A DNA stretch of 64,000 nt from Manduca sexta. Taxonomy: Eukaryota > Arthropoda > Insecta > Lepidoptera > Sphingidae. The stretch lies in assembly GCF_014839805.1 (NCBI RefSeq), contig NC_051118.1, positions 10,842,391 through 10,906,390 of the forward strand, in the 5' to 3' direction. The translations under genes and the position numbers were made by a program. Positions 1 to 10,620 of the stretch are shown here, piece after piece; positions within the stretch are counted from its first letter, which is position 1; the number at the start of each line of letters is the position of its first letter. The notes beneath the pieces were generated by a model. It was not told the DNA's origin, searched no databases, and was given only the letters and a program-made list of their open reading frames with translations.

Positions 1-770
1 ATACATCATTGTTGCATAACTTTAACCGTTTACGCAGCGCACGCAACGGAAGCTCTCAAAACTAATAATTTTTCCCCGTTTTTGCAACATGTTTCATTAC
101 TGCTCCGCTCCTATTGGTCATAGCGTGATGATATATAGCCTATAGCACTTCGGGATCAAAGGGCTATCCAACACAAAAATATTTTTTCATTTCAAACCGG
201 TAGTTCCTGAGATTAGCCATTACTGTTCCGCTCTTATTAGCCAAAGCGTGATGATATATAGCCTATAGCGCTCCACAAATAAAGGGCTATCCAACACAAA
301 AAGATTTTTTCAGTTTTAACTGGTAGTTCCAGAGATTAGCCATTACTGCTCCGCTCCTATTGGGTATAGCGTAATGATATATAGCCTATAGCAATCCGCA
401 TAAAGGGCTATCCAACGCAAAAAGAATTTTTCAGTTTGGACCGGTAGTTCCTGAGATTAGCCATTACTGCTCCGCTCCTACTGAGTATAGCGTGATGATA
501 TATAGCCTATAGTACTCCACGAATAAAGGGCTATCCAACGCAAAAAGAATTTTTCAGTTTGGACCGGTAGTTCCTGAGATTAGCCATTACTGCTTCGCTC
601 CTATTGGGTATAGCGTGATGATATATAGCCTATAGCACTCCACGAACAAAGGGCTATCCAACGCAAAAATATTTTTTTGGTTTGGACCGGTAGTTCCTGA
701 GATTAGCGCGTTCAAACAAACAAACAAACAAACAAACTCTTCAGCTTTATATAATAGTATAGAGTATAGA
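1..770 (-). mobile_element. Non-autonomous Helitron, 3' end cut by window edge
   Basis: Read on the minus strand, the element begins with TCTATACTCTATACTATT at 770, followed by a short (GTTT)n run and a ladder of about five 120-bp tandem units, and continues to the window edge. The same start occurs in the complete element at 40611-41738, where the insertion site and the GCTAG end can be proved. It has no coding capacity. Family assignment comes from the TC start, the CTAG end of relatives and insertion between A and T. Confidence 0.75.
110..705. repeat. Tandem array of ~120-bp units inside Helitron
   Basis: About five units repeat the words CTCCTATTGGG, GATATATAGCCTATAG, AAAGGGCTATCCAAC and CCGGTAGTTCCTGAGATTAGC at roughly 120-bp spacing. 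The same unit is present six times in reverse at 40667-41400 and about twice at 42650-42905, so the array changes length between copies of one Helitron family. Confidence 0.85.
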
Positions 771-1029
771 TTAAAGAGAATATAATTACTGCGTTTTAAT
801 ATACAGGGTGTCCCAGAAAGTAGTGTCAAGCGGAGGTCCAGAGATAGAACATCCCTTGGGGTATCCAAATCACCCTCATGTATGTTCCGCGATTTTCCAT
901 CGTTTTCGAGTTATGAATATTATTCTGAATTTTTGAGAATTCTCGATTTGAACGATTAAATGTTTTCTTTTTAAAAGAGTAGAAGACGTATTCGAGATTT
1001 TTTTATTTCAACAAAATTTTCATTAGCTG

Positions 1030-1560
1030 TACTATTTTTCTCAAAGGTGACTGACTGACTGACATAGTGATCTATTAACGCACAGCCCAAACCACTGGAC
1101 GGATCGGGCTGAAATTTGGCATGCAGGTAGGTGTTATGACGTAGGCATCCGCTAAGAAAGGATTTTGATTAATTCTACCCCTAAGGGGATAAAATAGGTG
1201 ATGAAAGTTTGTATGAAACTTTGTCAATTTAAAACAGATCGGTCTGAGACTTTGCATGCATAAAGTTACTATGGCGTAGGCATCCCCTAAGAAAGGATTT
1301 TGATAAATTCCACCCCTAAGGGGATAAAAGTTTGTATAAATCTTCTTAGATTTTCGACTGATTGAACTGAAATTAAAGATTGGAGCTACTATAATGAAGA
1401 CGTTCGCTTAAATAGGATTTTTATAAATTCAACCCCCTTGAGGATAAAATTAGTTTGAATCTATCAGTACCGGGAAAATATGTAGCAAGACTTTTATCAT
1501 ACAGTAGACTTTTATCCCGGAAAACTCCTTCATGCGGGCGAAGCCGCGAGCAAAAGCTAG
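1030..1560 (+). mobile_element. Helitron remnant with intact 3' end
   Basis: The segment ends with a GC-rich hairpin-like stretch (GCGGGCGAAGCCGCGAGC) and AAAAGCTAG, followed by T, which is the lepidopteran Helitron 3' terminus. Internally it has two diverged repeats containing GGCATCC and TAAGAAAGGATTTTGAT. The 5' end is not clear. Confidence 0.6.
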
Positions 1561-1597
1561 TTATATGAATATAATAATTATTAATTGCATAATATAA

Positions 1598-1692
1598 AGG
1601 CCTCGGTGGCGTACTAGTATTGTGCACGTGGAACAACTATCGTGATGAGGTTTGGGCTTCGAATTCCGGGTCGAACAAAATGATTTTGCTAC
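1598..1692 (+). mobile_element. 5' fragment of tRNA-derived SINE (family 2)
   Basis: It starts with GGCCTCGGTGGCGTA and carries a B-box-like TTCGAATTCCGGGTCG. It matches the head of the fuller copy at 10230-10620 and is truncated after the tRNA-like part. Confidence 0.6.
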
Positions 1693-2749
1693 ATATTTTC
1701 ACAAGGACAATTTTTCTAATTAACCTTAAAAGCATATATATTTCTTACATTTCTCAATAATATATTAATATATAATTTATTTTGTGGATAGACAGTCATA
1801 TAGGACAGATGTTTTAGTTATACTCCATATTTGTGTTAAAACAAAAAATATGACTTTGTCTATCCTTATGTGAACGTCATGCTTTCCAGTGCAATTTTGT
1901 TATAAAAATCTCGCTTTTAATTAAGCTCTCTTCATTCCCTTTTCTACGAAAATGTAAGTTTTGTATCACTTGGGAACCAAATGACCAAAAGTGTCTTTTT
2001 TCATACGACGGCAGTGACCTCACTGCTCCTGATGGTAACTGGAGTGGGGTCCAATAGAGTCGACTGACTATAGATGAGTACCCCTCGGCAGTCGACACAA
2101 TTATGCCGGCCTGTTGGAGCTGGATATACACAGGCTGATCCCGGAACGCGACACACTTACGTGAGCCACTATGTCGGGTTTTAACACCTTGTGTACGGTG
2201 GTCGCTATCCGGACGGATATAAAATATATCCTACCACCAGGAAACTCCTATTTGATAAATGTGTTTATGATTTGATTATAATTCATATTATGTTTGTTTT
2301 TAAGAAATCTCTAAAAATAAAATGCACCAATAGAATCAATTAAAACATCAACTCAAGATTCGTCCATTTATATTTTCTTCTAACTGAAACACCAACAAAA
2401 GTTAGAGTCGTTTTAAAATCTAAAAATTTTCTGTATCGATACTTTTTGTTTTGAGCGCCCAATTACGTGTAACTCGTGACAATATTAAATGACAATATTC
2501 GCTCCGTTTACTTACTTACTTATTTTAATCTGAAAGATCTGAATAAATGGAGGAAGTTCTCAATTCGATTGTTTTTTTTTTATGTTTGTTACCACTGAAC
2601 TTCGGACTGGATGAACCGATGTTGATGATTCTTTTGTTATTTAAAATCTTGTGCTTCCCGTGTGGTAAAAATTTCATTGTCGTCAACTATGATGTCAATA
2701 CACATACTGATTTTTAAAAACACAAAAAATCAAAAAATATATTTTTTTA
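1693..2749. other. Intergenic, no gene recognised
   Basis: This stretch is AT-rich. A more GC-rich part at about 2000-2230 looks like an old transposon fragment but I cannot assign it to a family. At about 2440-2510 there is similarity to the 5' intron of the 30K genes (compare the minus strand near 26300), which fits its position upstream of the broken 30K gene. No TATA and leader-exon block like those of the other 30K genes is visible. Confidence 0.5.
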
Positions 2750-2754
2750 ATAAA

Positions 2755-2892
2755 TAAATTAAACCGCCTTAAAGAAATACTAAAAACTACAAAATAACCA
2801 TAAATACATTACCTATAACTATAACTAATAAATACATTACCTATAATACACTGCTTAACAATTTTGAAGTCGGTGACTAATTAAAATTGCTA
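2755..2892. repeat. Fragment of AAACCGCCTT...GTCGGTGACTAATT repeat family
   Basis: The fragment shares AAATTAAACCGCCTT, repeated ACATTACCTATAA and GAAGTCGGTGACTAATTAAAAT with 27513-27743, 34395-34640, 50078-50290, 53900-53990 and 59625-59715. The copy at 27513-27743 has the two arms as an inverted repeat, so this is probably a fold-back MITE. Confidence 0.6.
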
Positions 2893-2961
2893 GTTATTAA
2901 AGGTGCTTACAACGACAACAAAGATACAAGATGATATTTGACAAACATTATTGTTTCACAG

Positions 2962-3737
2962 GATCATCACAATGCTACGGATAACGCTTCTACTGACGCT
3001 CGTGGCGCTCGCGTGCCACGCTGCTCCTTCCTCTGACGATGCAGCTGTCGAGCCTCTATACAGAAGTGTGACCATCGCCGACTTACAAGACTTTGCTCTA
3101 TCACAGAGTAAAAGTCTCATAAACAGACAGAAAGGCAGAATCATCTCGAAAACTGTCGACAAACTGATCAACGAGAACCCAAAGAAGGTTATGTACTTCG
3201 CGTACTATCTGTGGAACAATGGAATTTAAGACATCGTCAAAATTACTTCCCGCTCCCATTCAGAGTGATCTTCAGCCAGCTTTCCGTCGAGCTTTATAAC
3301 AAGAAATACTCCATGGAGCTCAAGGTAACACTTAGCACTGACTCCGATAACGAAAGGGGCGTGTATGGTGACTATAGTAAAGTTGGCGCGAGGGCAGACT
3401 GGACATTCATGGTTACTGAGGCAGCAGACGAGAAGGTCTACTTTAAAGTCTACAACCCTAGCAATAACCAATATATGAAATCCGGAAATTCAGCTGATGG
3501 GGACAATGACCGCCCGATTTACGCTTCTACTAATTCTGACACTTTTAGACATCAGTGGTACCTTGAGCCAGTCATGTACAATGGCGACCTCCTGTTCTAC
3601 ATTTTCAACCGGGGTACAACCCAGCCCCTGAAGCTGGGCCAATTCACGGACTCGGATGGCGACCGCCGCCGGGCGCGCACGGCGGAGATCCGTCTGGCGA
3701 TCCTGAACGTTTCGGATGGAAGATGGTTCGTTACTAA
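2962..3737 (+). pseudogene. 30K low-molecular-weight lipoprotein pseudogene (locus 1)
   Basis: The exon begins after the acceptor TTTCACAG, and the ATG lies at 2972, 10 nt in, exactly as in the intact paralogues. The first 86 codons encode the signal peptide (MLRITLLLTLVALACHA) and the start of the helical domain. They then hit an in-frame TAA at 3227, where the paralogues have GAA. A 1-nt deletion follows a few bases later in GTCAA(G)AAT. The beta-trefoil part continues in the new frame with recognisable TDSDNER, YNPS and SDTFRHQWYLEP. A further 1-nt shift at about 3665 destroys the C-terminus, although the old frame still reads to a TAA at 3735. A poly(A) signal AATAAA is kept at 3775. No leader-exon promoter is visible upstream. 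Three independent lesions make this a true pseudogene rather than a sequencing artefact. Confidence 0.9.
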
Positions 3738-3950
3738 TCAATTGTAGTAATGATTTTGGAGACATTTTTACTGAAATAAACGTGTGGTTCGAGCATTATT
3801 TTTACTATTATTATTAACACTGTACCTAGATACTGCTTTGAAACCGTATCAGACACAATTAATTAAGCCAAAATCACATGTCCGTCTGTACTGGCTCAAA
3901 GGAAAGTTAGCAATTGGATGGATGGTTTATAACCTAATAAAAACTAAAAT

Positions 3951-4015
3951 TTATTGTCCCAGACCTAAATATTCTAAAGTTGTGACTTTTTATTGATAAG
4001 TCAAAATTACCAACT
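3951..4015 (+). repeat. 65-bp target-site duplication, left copy
   Basis: The sequence from TTATTGTCCCAGACC to TACCAACT is repeated at 5300-5364 with one mismatch. Together the copies bracket the insertion at 4016-5299. Diverged single copies of this flank occur beside paralogous 30K genes (minus strand near 25129-25200 and 38755-38830), which represent the empty site. Confidence 0.9.
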
Positions 4016-4024
4016 AAATAACTT

Positions 4025-4870
4025 CAATGCGGAAACTGACGTCATCGCCACAACAACAGTGGAAGCTGCCGGAGAACTAAAGGAGAAATTGGCGGCCGGA
4101 ATGGGAAACAAAGCCAACCATAAAGTTCGGACTATAGCCTCAATTCTAGCAAATGGTTTTAGGGAAGCCAACAAATGTTGCAGACTCATCGTAGATGAGG
4201 CCCTAATGAACCATTTTGGGGCTATAGTGATGGCAGCGACTGTCCGGGGCGAATGGCGTTACCCTCATTGGAGACATTAACCAGCTACCTTTTATAGATC
4301 GCAACAACCTCTTCGAGATGAAATACACGAGACCAAATTTGGTAGTGAACATCACCCAGGAGTTGCTATGCACGCATCGCAACCCTCTGGACGTAGCATA
4401 TGTCCTAAGTGAGGTGTACACGGGTATTTATTCCTCGAATACTCGTTAATGCCTCCATAGGGATTCGTCGATTGTCGGAAATGCAGGATACCAAAACCTT
4501 AGGCAACACCCTCTTCCTCACACACACAGGAGAGAAAGAGTCCCTTAACATCGAGGGGATATGGCCAAGGCGAAGGATCCCGTATTCTGACAATCCATGA
4601 ATCCCAAGGACTAACCTACCCCACGGTAGTCATCCTACAGACTAAAACAAAAACTCAAATTCACGACAGCATCTCTCACGCGGTGGTAGCATTGTCACGC
4701 CACACCGAGGAGGTGCACATACTACACCAACATCAACGACGACGCTATTGGACGCTTCGCGACACGAGCGATTGGCGCCACTAAAAAAGCAGTCGTTGAT
4801 TACAATCTTAAGATGGCTATCAGGAGTAGGGACTACAGAAACAATCAACAAATTACTAAAAACTACCTTC
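4025..4870 (+). pseudogene. Virus-type superfamily 1 RNA helicase fragment (endogenous viral element or retrotransposon domain)
   Basis: Reading frames 0, 1, 2, 0 and a last shift must be followed in turn, so the copy cannot be expressed as one protein. Visible helicase motifs in order are: a Walker B-like LIVDEA with NHFG after it (about 4183-4220); motif III as GDINQLPFI (about 4273-4299); motif V as HESQGLTYPTVVI (about 4602-4640); and motif VI as VALSRHTEE (about 4687-4713). This order and the GDxxQLPFI and SRH forms are typical of the helicases of alphavirus-like (virga- or negevirus-related) positive-strand RNA viruses, which unwind RNA during genome replication. The N-terminal Walker A motif is missing through 5' truncation. 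After motif VI the domain runs about 50 more codons to a TAA. No polymerase domain follows. Which family it came from I cannot say without a search. Confidence 0.8.
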
Positions 4871-5027
4871 CAATCCTAATTCCTTAATCCTTCAAACTAA
4901 TGTTAGATATAAGTTAGTATATAAGTAGTTAATATGTAAGATAGTATAAGCAGTTAAATATGTAAATGCGATGCGGGAATAAAATGAAAAAAAAATTATG
5001 TATATAGACACAATAACCATGAGCATG

Positions 5028-5066
5028 AAATAATATAATAATAATAATTATAATAATAATAATAAA

Positions 5067-5094
<28 letters not shown>
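5028..5094. repeat. (AAT)n and (AT)n microsatellite
   Basis: An imperfect AAT run passes into about 13 AT units, inside the 3' untranslated part of the retroposed insert. Confidence 0.9.
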
Positions 5095-5097
<3 letters not shown>

Positions 5098-5238
5098 TAA
5101 CAGACCAATTCGCATTACAACACAACAATAGTTAAGTAACAATTAAAAAAATACCTTCACTTAAACCACAAGACGCTGTTTTTTACCACGACATGTAATA
5201 TAACATAACTCTAATAACAATAAAACATCTAACAAATG

Positions 5239-5257
5239 TATGGACCTCGAGTCCATA
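5239..5257 (+). other. Perfect 7-bp stem-loop near the 3' end of the retroposed RNA
   Basis: TATGGAC, loop CTCGA, then GTCCATA forms a perfect hairpin 17 nt before the A tract. It could be a 3' terminal structure of the parent RNA (replication signal or LINE recognition stem), which is inference. Confidence 0.55.
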
Positions 5258-5299
5258 GTGTTGCAATTATTACAAAAAAAAAAAAAAAAAAAAAAAAAA

Positions 5300-5364
5300 T
5301 TATTGTCCCAGACCTAAATATTCTAAAGTTGTGACTTTTTATTGTTAAGTCAAAATTACCAACT
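5300..5364 (+). repeat. 65-bp target-site duplication, right copy
   Basis: It matches 3951-4015 with one mismatch. It continues into TTTTGTACA, which also continues the flank of the paralogous empty sites, so the right copy joins original flanking DNA. Confidence 0.9.
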
Positions 5365-5539
5365 TTTGTACAATTTAGTTTTCATTTAAAGTATTAACAG
5401 TGTATCTTTATAATAACAATGTTATTCGCATTATGTATCAGTTACCACGAATAAAAATAATATACCATAAAACATGTGCATATTCCAAATCATAAATTGC
5501 ATAAGTGATTTTTGAAGGACGGTAGAGTATAAAAAATGG

Positions 5540-5725
5540 TGGCCTTGTGGAACTTTATTTAAAAACTTCTGCAGTTTATACCGGATACAAAATGGTAGAA
5601 AATATATATTTTTTGAAGAGTGGCGCTGACTTTGTCCATATAGAACTAAAGAAATATGCATCCCCTGGTCCGGGGCTCGGCCCCACGCGAAGTCGCTTGG
5701 AACAAAATTTACTAGTTACATATTA
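5540..5725 (+). repeat. Diverged inverted paralogue of the 30K 3' flank
   Basis: The words GTGGCGCTGAC, AAAGAAATATGCATCCC and GGTCCGGGGCTCGG correspond in reverse to 24225-24340 downstream of the 30K gene at 25373. It shows that the broken 30K locus 1 and its 3' flank are an old inverted segmental copy. Confidence 0.6.
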
Positions 5726-5761
5726 CAATAAAGTTAAAGGACAAAAATATATTCGTATATA

Positions 5762-5955
5762 GTGCACAAGTGTGTGCGCAATACACAGGTGCACTCTGTT
5801 CCTTTATTCTCATAATCAGGTAAGACGGCAAACCGACATGACTGGAGAGAGATTAAGCGCAGGAGCAACGGCCTTACATGCATTCCAAGGCACAGGGGTA
5901 TCACACCGCCAACTTCCCAACTCGGAGCTGCGACTAAGTAATTTTTAAACGGAAA
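5762..5955 (-). mobile_element. SINE family 2, 3' half
   Basis: It reads on the minus strand as the 3' half of the 10230-10620 SINE, with AAGTTGGCGGTGTGATACCCC in diverged form and the GTGCACAAG block. The tRNA-like head is absent. Confidence 0.7.
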
Positions 5956-7821
5956 ACTAGTCACAATGGCCAACTCTTAAACATCCAGGTTCGGTAGTCA
6001 CTTATTATGTGTAAAATGTACGAATGACGCAGTTGCCATTTTAAGTAGGTATAATTTAGTGTTTAGTTTATTAAAAAGTTTACATCATATTTCTCCAATA
6101 ATATATTTCAATCCGATTGTTCCAATTTTTTTTTGTAATGTTCTGTTCTTTTCATTAATTTTATAATGAAAATGCCGCTAAAATTGTTGATTCCGTACAT
6201 CTTCTAAAGTACACATCATAATAATTTGCAACCAACACTTTTAGGCACACAAATTATTATGGAATATTTTGGTAATTAAAAATTTTAATAAACATCTAAA
6301 ATTGTTTTTTTAAAACAATTATTTCTTAATATTCATATATTCTCGCTGGTAATCGTGTGAACTGGTACATAAAAATATGGATCGAATGCTCAAGGACGTT
6401 TGCTCCGGGCCTGAATTATTTTCTAATTGCATGCCCTATAGGTATTCATTTAAATATAGGTACTCACCATATAAACTTGAAGCCAACTGGTATACTTGCG
6501 ATTCTTGCAGTTATACTTGTCTAAATTCTACATTTTTGGACAAATAACAATCGACGATCGATATGGACCAACGTACAGGTCGATTTTTATTTTGTACACT
6601 GTTTCATCACAACTCTTTTTTATATGTCAATGTTTGTTGCACAAACTTACAATATGTTAAAAATAATTATTTAAATACATAACACAAGATTAATTATATT
6701 ATATTAAATAGAAAAATATTTTAAGCAATAAATAATACCAACAACGCCGCGCATGTTGTATTACCGCCAAAAGTAGATAAATCAATATTTTTAAAGCCAA
6801 TCTTAGCTAAGGAATCAAAGATTATACAGCTTCAGCCGGTTTACTTGTTTTGTACGTTGCGCATTTACTTTTGTATTTTGTGCACCTCAAGCATACATAT
6901 TGCCTATGACTTAATCCTGTACATATAGGTATTATTTTTTTCTATTGTAATGTTTGTAAAAATATTATATTCTTTTTAAAACTTGATATTCCTTTTCTAT
7001 TTTTGATTTGGGAATGAGTAATAAGAATCGCTGTAGAATGTTGTGTTTATGTACGGCTGTTGGCCGCCGTGGCCGAAATTCGGTTAGGTAGGAATCAAAA
7101 TATCAAAGGATACATTTTTTTGGTTTCTACACCGAAATGCAATAAAGTCATGTCACCCAACTAGAATAAAAAAAAGCTCGAGAAATAAAATGTATTTAGA
7201 TATAAAGATTAGTTCTGTACTGTTTAGAAAAATAATTATTGAAAACAAGAACCTATATGTTTGATAGATTACAATAAATCTCTTGAACTGTATTGTTACA
7301 TCGTAAGTTATATGACCTTCTATTGATTATCATTATTTTTCTAATTAAAAATGGGTGTTTATCTTATCATGTTGTATTAGAAAAAAATGTGATTAGCAAG
7401 CAGTTAGGGAAGGTTCCGTAGAAAAATCTTCATAGTCTTTTGACTTATTTATGCTTCGTAGTCACTTAGAGTCCGGTACGAGCACCTTGAAATTAGATTT
7501 CCTAAGCACTACCGTCTAGATAGCCTGTTAGAAGGGGCTAGGATTTTTCGTAATAAAATATTATTGAGAGTATGAAGAGAAATGAGTAGACACTACCAGT
7601 GAAGATGTATGGACACACACAACAATACTCCGTAAATAAGGACGAAAATAATTTCTTTTTTGGTCTGACCAAACGAGCAACTTACCTGATGTTAGACGAA
7701 CTCTACTGCCCACAATCATTCACACTAGATAAATCCTGAGTACCGACTTTGAATTAAAGAAGATTAGCGACGGTATAATATTTATTTAGCTTCAAATCAT
7801 GTCATTTATCATTATCATTAT
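5956..7821. other. Intergenic, no gene recognised
   Basis: The DNA is AT-rich with no convincing coding region. At 7057-7087 there is a short SINE family 2 tail (TTGGCCGCCGTGGCCGAAATT). The stretch at about 7660-7760 resembles a worn transposon fragment. Confidence 0.5.
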
Positions 7822-7960
7822 CAACCCTTTGCAGTCCATTGCTGAACATAGACCTCTCCCAAGGTATGCCACAAAGCCTGGTCTACTGCTTTATGTATCC
7901 AGTCGCTGCCTTCTCCTTTAAGTCGTCCCGTCATTTGGCCAGAGGGCGTCTCACGCTACT
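7822..7960 (-). mobile_element. Non-LTR retrotransposon ORF2 C-terminus
   Basis: In one minus-strand frame the fragment reads QALWHTLGEVYVQQWTAKG followed by a stop. This is the very common C-terminal signature of arthropod LINE reverse transcriptase ORFs. Only the tail is present and upstream frames are broken. Confidence 0.7.
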
Positions 7961-7981
7961 TAGGTAATTAGTTAATCATAT

Positions 7982-8301
7982 AATAATAATATCAGCCCTG
8001 TATGATGTACTGTTCCACTGTTAGACACGGGCCTTCTCTACTACTGAGAGGGATTAGGCCTTAGTCCACCACGCTGGCCTAGTGCGGATTGGTAGACCTC
8101 ACACATCTTCGAAATTATTATAGAGAACTTCTCAGGTGTGCAGGTTTCCTCACGACGTTTTCCTTCACCGTTAAAGCAAGCGATAATTCACAAAGAATAG
8201 ACATAATTTCAGAAAAGTCAGAGGTGTGTGCTCTTGGGTTTTGAACCTGCGGACATTCGTCTTGACTGCCCATTGTACAACCAACTAGGTTATCGCCGCT
8301 C
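7982..8301 (-). mobile_element. tRNA-derived SINE, family 1
   Basis: On the minus strand it starts with a GCGGCGATAACCTAGTTGG head (A-box-like), has a B-box-like block, then GGTGAAGGAAAACGTCGTGAGG, AATCCGCACTAGGCCAGCGTGG and a (TTA)n tail. The family recurs at 20548, 22744, 35192 and 50847. Confidence 0.85.
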
Positions 8302-8814
8302 ATACACTTAAAACTTATTAAAAGGGTTCCTTTTACCCACGAAACCCAATAAACATGTTTATCCACGATAAAAAAAATAAACAAAACAAATAGATATTTG
8401 GTAGGTAACCAAAACATTCCAGAAGGTACTTCAAATAACATTATCTGTCTCTAATCATGGGGCATGCAGTTCAATAGATTAGAACATTCTTTTTTTATAC
8501 GGGCACTGTAGTATCTACTCAATTATAACAGTCTGTTCGTAATAAGTATCTTTGTGTACATCTTTATTTGGTAAGCACATAAGAACAATACTATACTAAG
8601 AAAACTGAACTAATTAATTGTATGTGTAAACAGTTGATGTTCCTGTGTATAATAAATAAATAAATAAATAAGGGGAGTGTGGCTGGATGCGTCGAGGTAT
8701 GGGCATGGTACGGCCTAACCTGGAAAATTTCCTAGTGGTTACGAGATGTTTCCACGATAAATTGGTTTAGTAAATCTTATACTATAATTAATTATACCTA
8801 CTTGATCAAAATAA

Positions 8815-9015
8815 ACCTATTTTTCGGATTTTATTGCAGTTTTATATTATGATCTCCTGACGTTGCAAAAATTATGTATAATTGTAAAGTGTAGGTAACT
8901 CACTTTTCGCACGACCCTCACTCCACCCCGTGACCATGAAGGCTGCAGTCTTCGAAACGTCGGGAGAAAATCATAATATAAAAAACCGCGATGAAATCCG
9001 AATAATACTTTTATT
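8815..9015. mobile_element. MITE-like element with ~45-bp terminal inverted repeats
   Basis: The left arm, from TTTTTCGGATTTTATTGCAG through TTTTATATTATGATCTCC to TGACGTT, pairs with a right-hand arm at about 8960-9008. The GC-rich core contains CTTCGAAACGTCGGGAG. I see no coding capacity. Confidence 0.6.
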
Positions 9016-10229
9016 TTTATATCAAAATAAACATAAGAAATAATTATACCTTCTTAAATTTTCACAAATCAATTCTGTAAGAAAATTTACCATTATTATA
9101 ACGAAATGTCAAATATTTTATCGTAGTCTATCAAGTATAGGATTGTTACTCATAGTTGATAATTGGACAAATAAAAGTCGTATTAAATTTTTCGAATCAT
9201 ATAATTTTATTTACATTCGTATAACTTTCGAACTAGAATTAAAATAAGGTAATATTCTTTTAACTACAATATTTCATATTTACAATTTGAATTACTCATT
9301 TAATTCTGAGAACACTAAGCGACGATCGGGCAGCCATTTTTATTAAATATTTTTTAATTGTTCTTCAAACTGGCCAGTTCTATAATTTTTAAATTTAGAA
9401 TACCAATTTGAGGTTGTATAATATATCATGTTTTTATTTACAAAAATGGCTACTCGACATAGAAAGAAATAAAAAGATATGCCTTTGCATATAAATATAT
9501 GCACTTATAGTTACTCCCTCCTCAAAGAATATTGCTATGCTCCGTAAAACTGGATTATGTTTGATTATCGAAAATATGCTCGTTTTAATATCTCTTTAAT
9601 TCTATGCACAAAACTGCATTTAAATATAAAAGTAAGTTTAAAGGACATACAAAATTGTTTGAAATATTAGAATCTGTTGAATCATAGTAAGAATGCACCA
9701 ACATCTGTGAAAAACTGGCACAAACCCAATAAGGACTTATAAAAAAATATACACAAACGTAAAATTACGATTTTTTTCCACCAAACAATTTTGTGCAGAG
9801 AATTAAAAAAAACATCTCAGAGCGTCAGAAAACATTTTTAAAACAAAGTTAATGTTACAGAAAAACTTGTGCATACGTTGTTTAATGAATCGATATTTGT
9901 AATATGGCTGCCATTACTTAGGTGACGTCATACGCAGTACCCTAGTAGGATGTCTTATTGCGTTTTGAAATTAGTCAGGAATTCCGACTACGGAGAGGAA
10001 TCCGTTTTTTGTTAGGGCTATTATACTGCCGTGCTAAGCGCAAAAGCGCTATGTCGGGGAAACCTTATTCCGAGATAATGAAAATTTTGTAAATATAGTC
10101 TCATAGTTTTGTATATAAAACTGGGATAGATAGATAGATTTTATCCCTATCCCTTAAAATGTCCATAGTTATATAAGTAATTTTAATAGTTGTTTAGAAA
10201 TAATAATAATTATTCTTATGCTCATTATT
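9016..10229. other. Intergenic, no gene recognised
   Basis: AT-rich DNA without a supportable reading frame or repeat family. Confidence 0.5.
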
Positions 10230-10620
10230 GACTGCCTCGGTGGCGTAGTTGTAAGTGTACAAGGTACAACAAGTACGACTGCCGCGCTAAGGTTCTGGGT
10301 TCGAATCCTGGGTCGGGCCAAAAATAATTGTGACTGGGTTTTTTCATCTTTAAAATTACTCAGTTGCAGCTCCGAGTAAGGAAGTTGGCGGTGTGATACC
10401 CCCGTGCCTCGGAAAGCACGTAAAGCCGTTGGTCCTGCGCCTGATCTCTCTTCGGTCATGTCGGATTGCCGTCTCACCGAACTACGAGAGTGAAGGAACA
10501 GAGAGTGCACCTGTGTATTGCACACACACTTGTGCACTATAATATATCCTGCGCACCTGGCTGATCTCCGCTGAGATTGGCCGCCGTGGCCGAAATTCGG
10601 CTAGAAGGGATTCATCATAA
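10230..10620 (+). mobile_element. tRNA-derived SINE, family 2 (fullest copy)
   Basis: The head is GACTGCCTCGGTGGCGTAG with a B box GGTTCGAATCC. The body contains AAGTTGGCGGTGTGATACCC and GTCATGTCGGATTGCCGTC, and the tail contains GGCCGCCGTGGCCGAAATTC and GGGATTCATCATAA. The length is about 390 bp. It serves as reference for the other family 2 copies in this window. Confidence 0.85.

Larger units (their letters stand above)
4016..5299 (+). mobile_element. Retroposed polyadenylated RNA copy carrying a virus-type helicase
   Basis: This is a 1284-bp insertion with the signature of LINE-mediated reverse transcription. It is truncated at its 5' end (it starts inside a coding domain), ends in 26 consecutive A (5274-5299), and is flanked by a 65-bp direct repeat. 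It contains a broken helicase domain (about 4025-4870) and then about 400 bp of AT-rich apparent 3' untranslated sequence ending in a perfect hairpin. A positive-strand RNA virus is one source. A 3' end of a retrotransposon that had itself acquired such a helicase is the other. Confidence 0.85.

Noticed and set aside
4642..4851. Minus-strand ORF in the retroposed insert
   Set aside because: Antisense to the recognisable helicase motif VI region.
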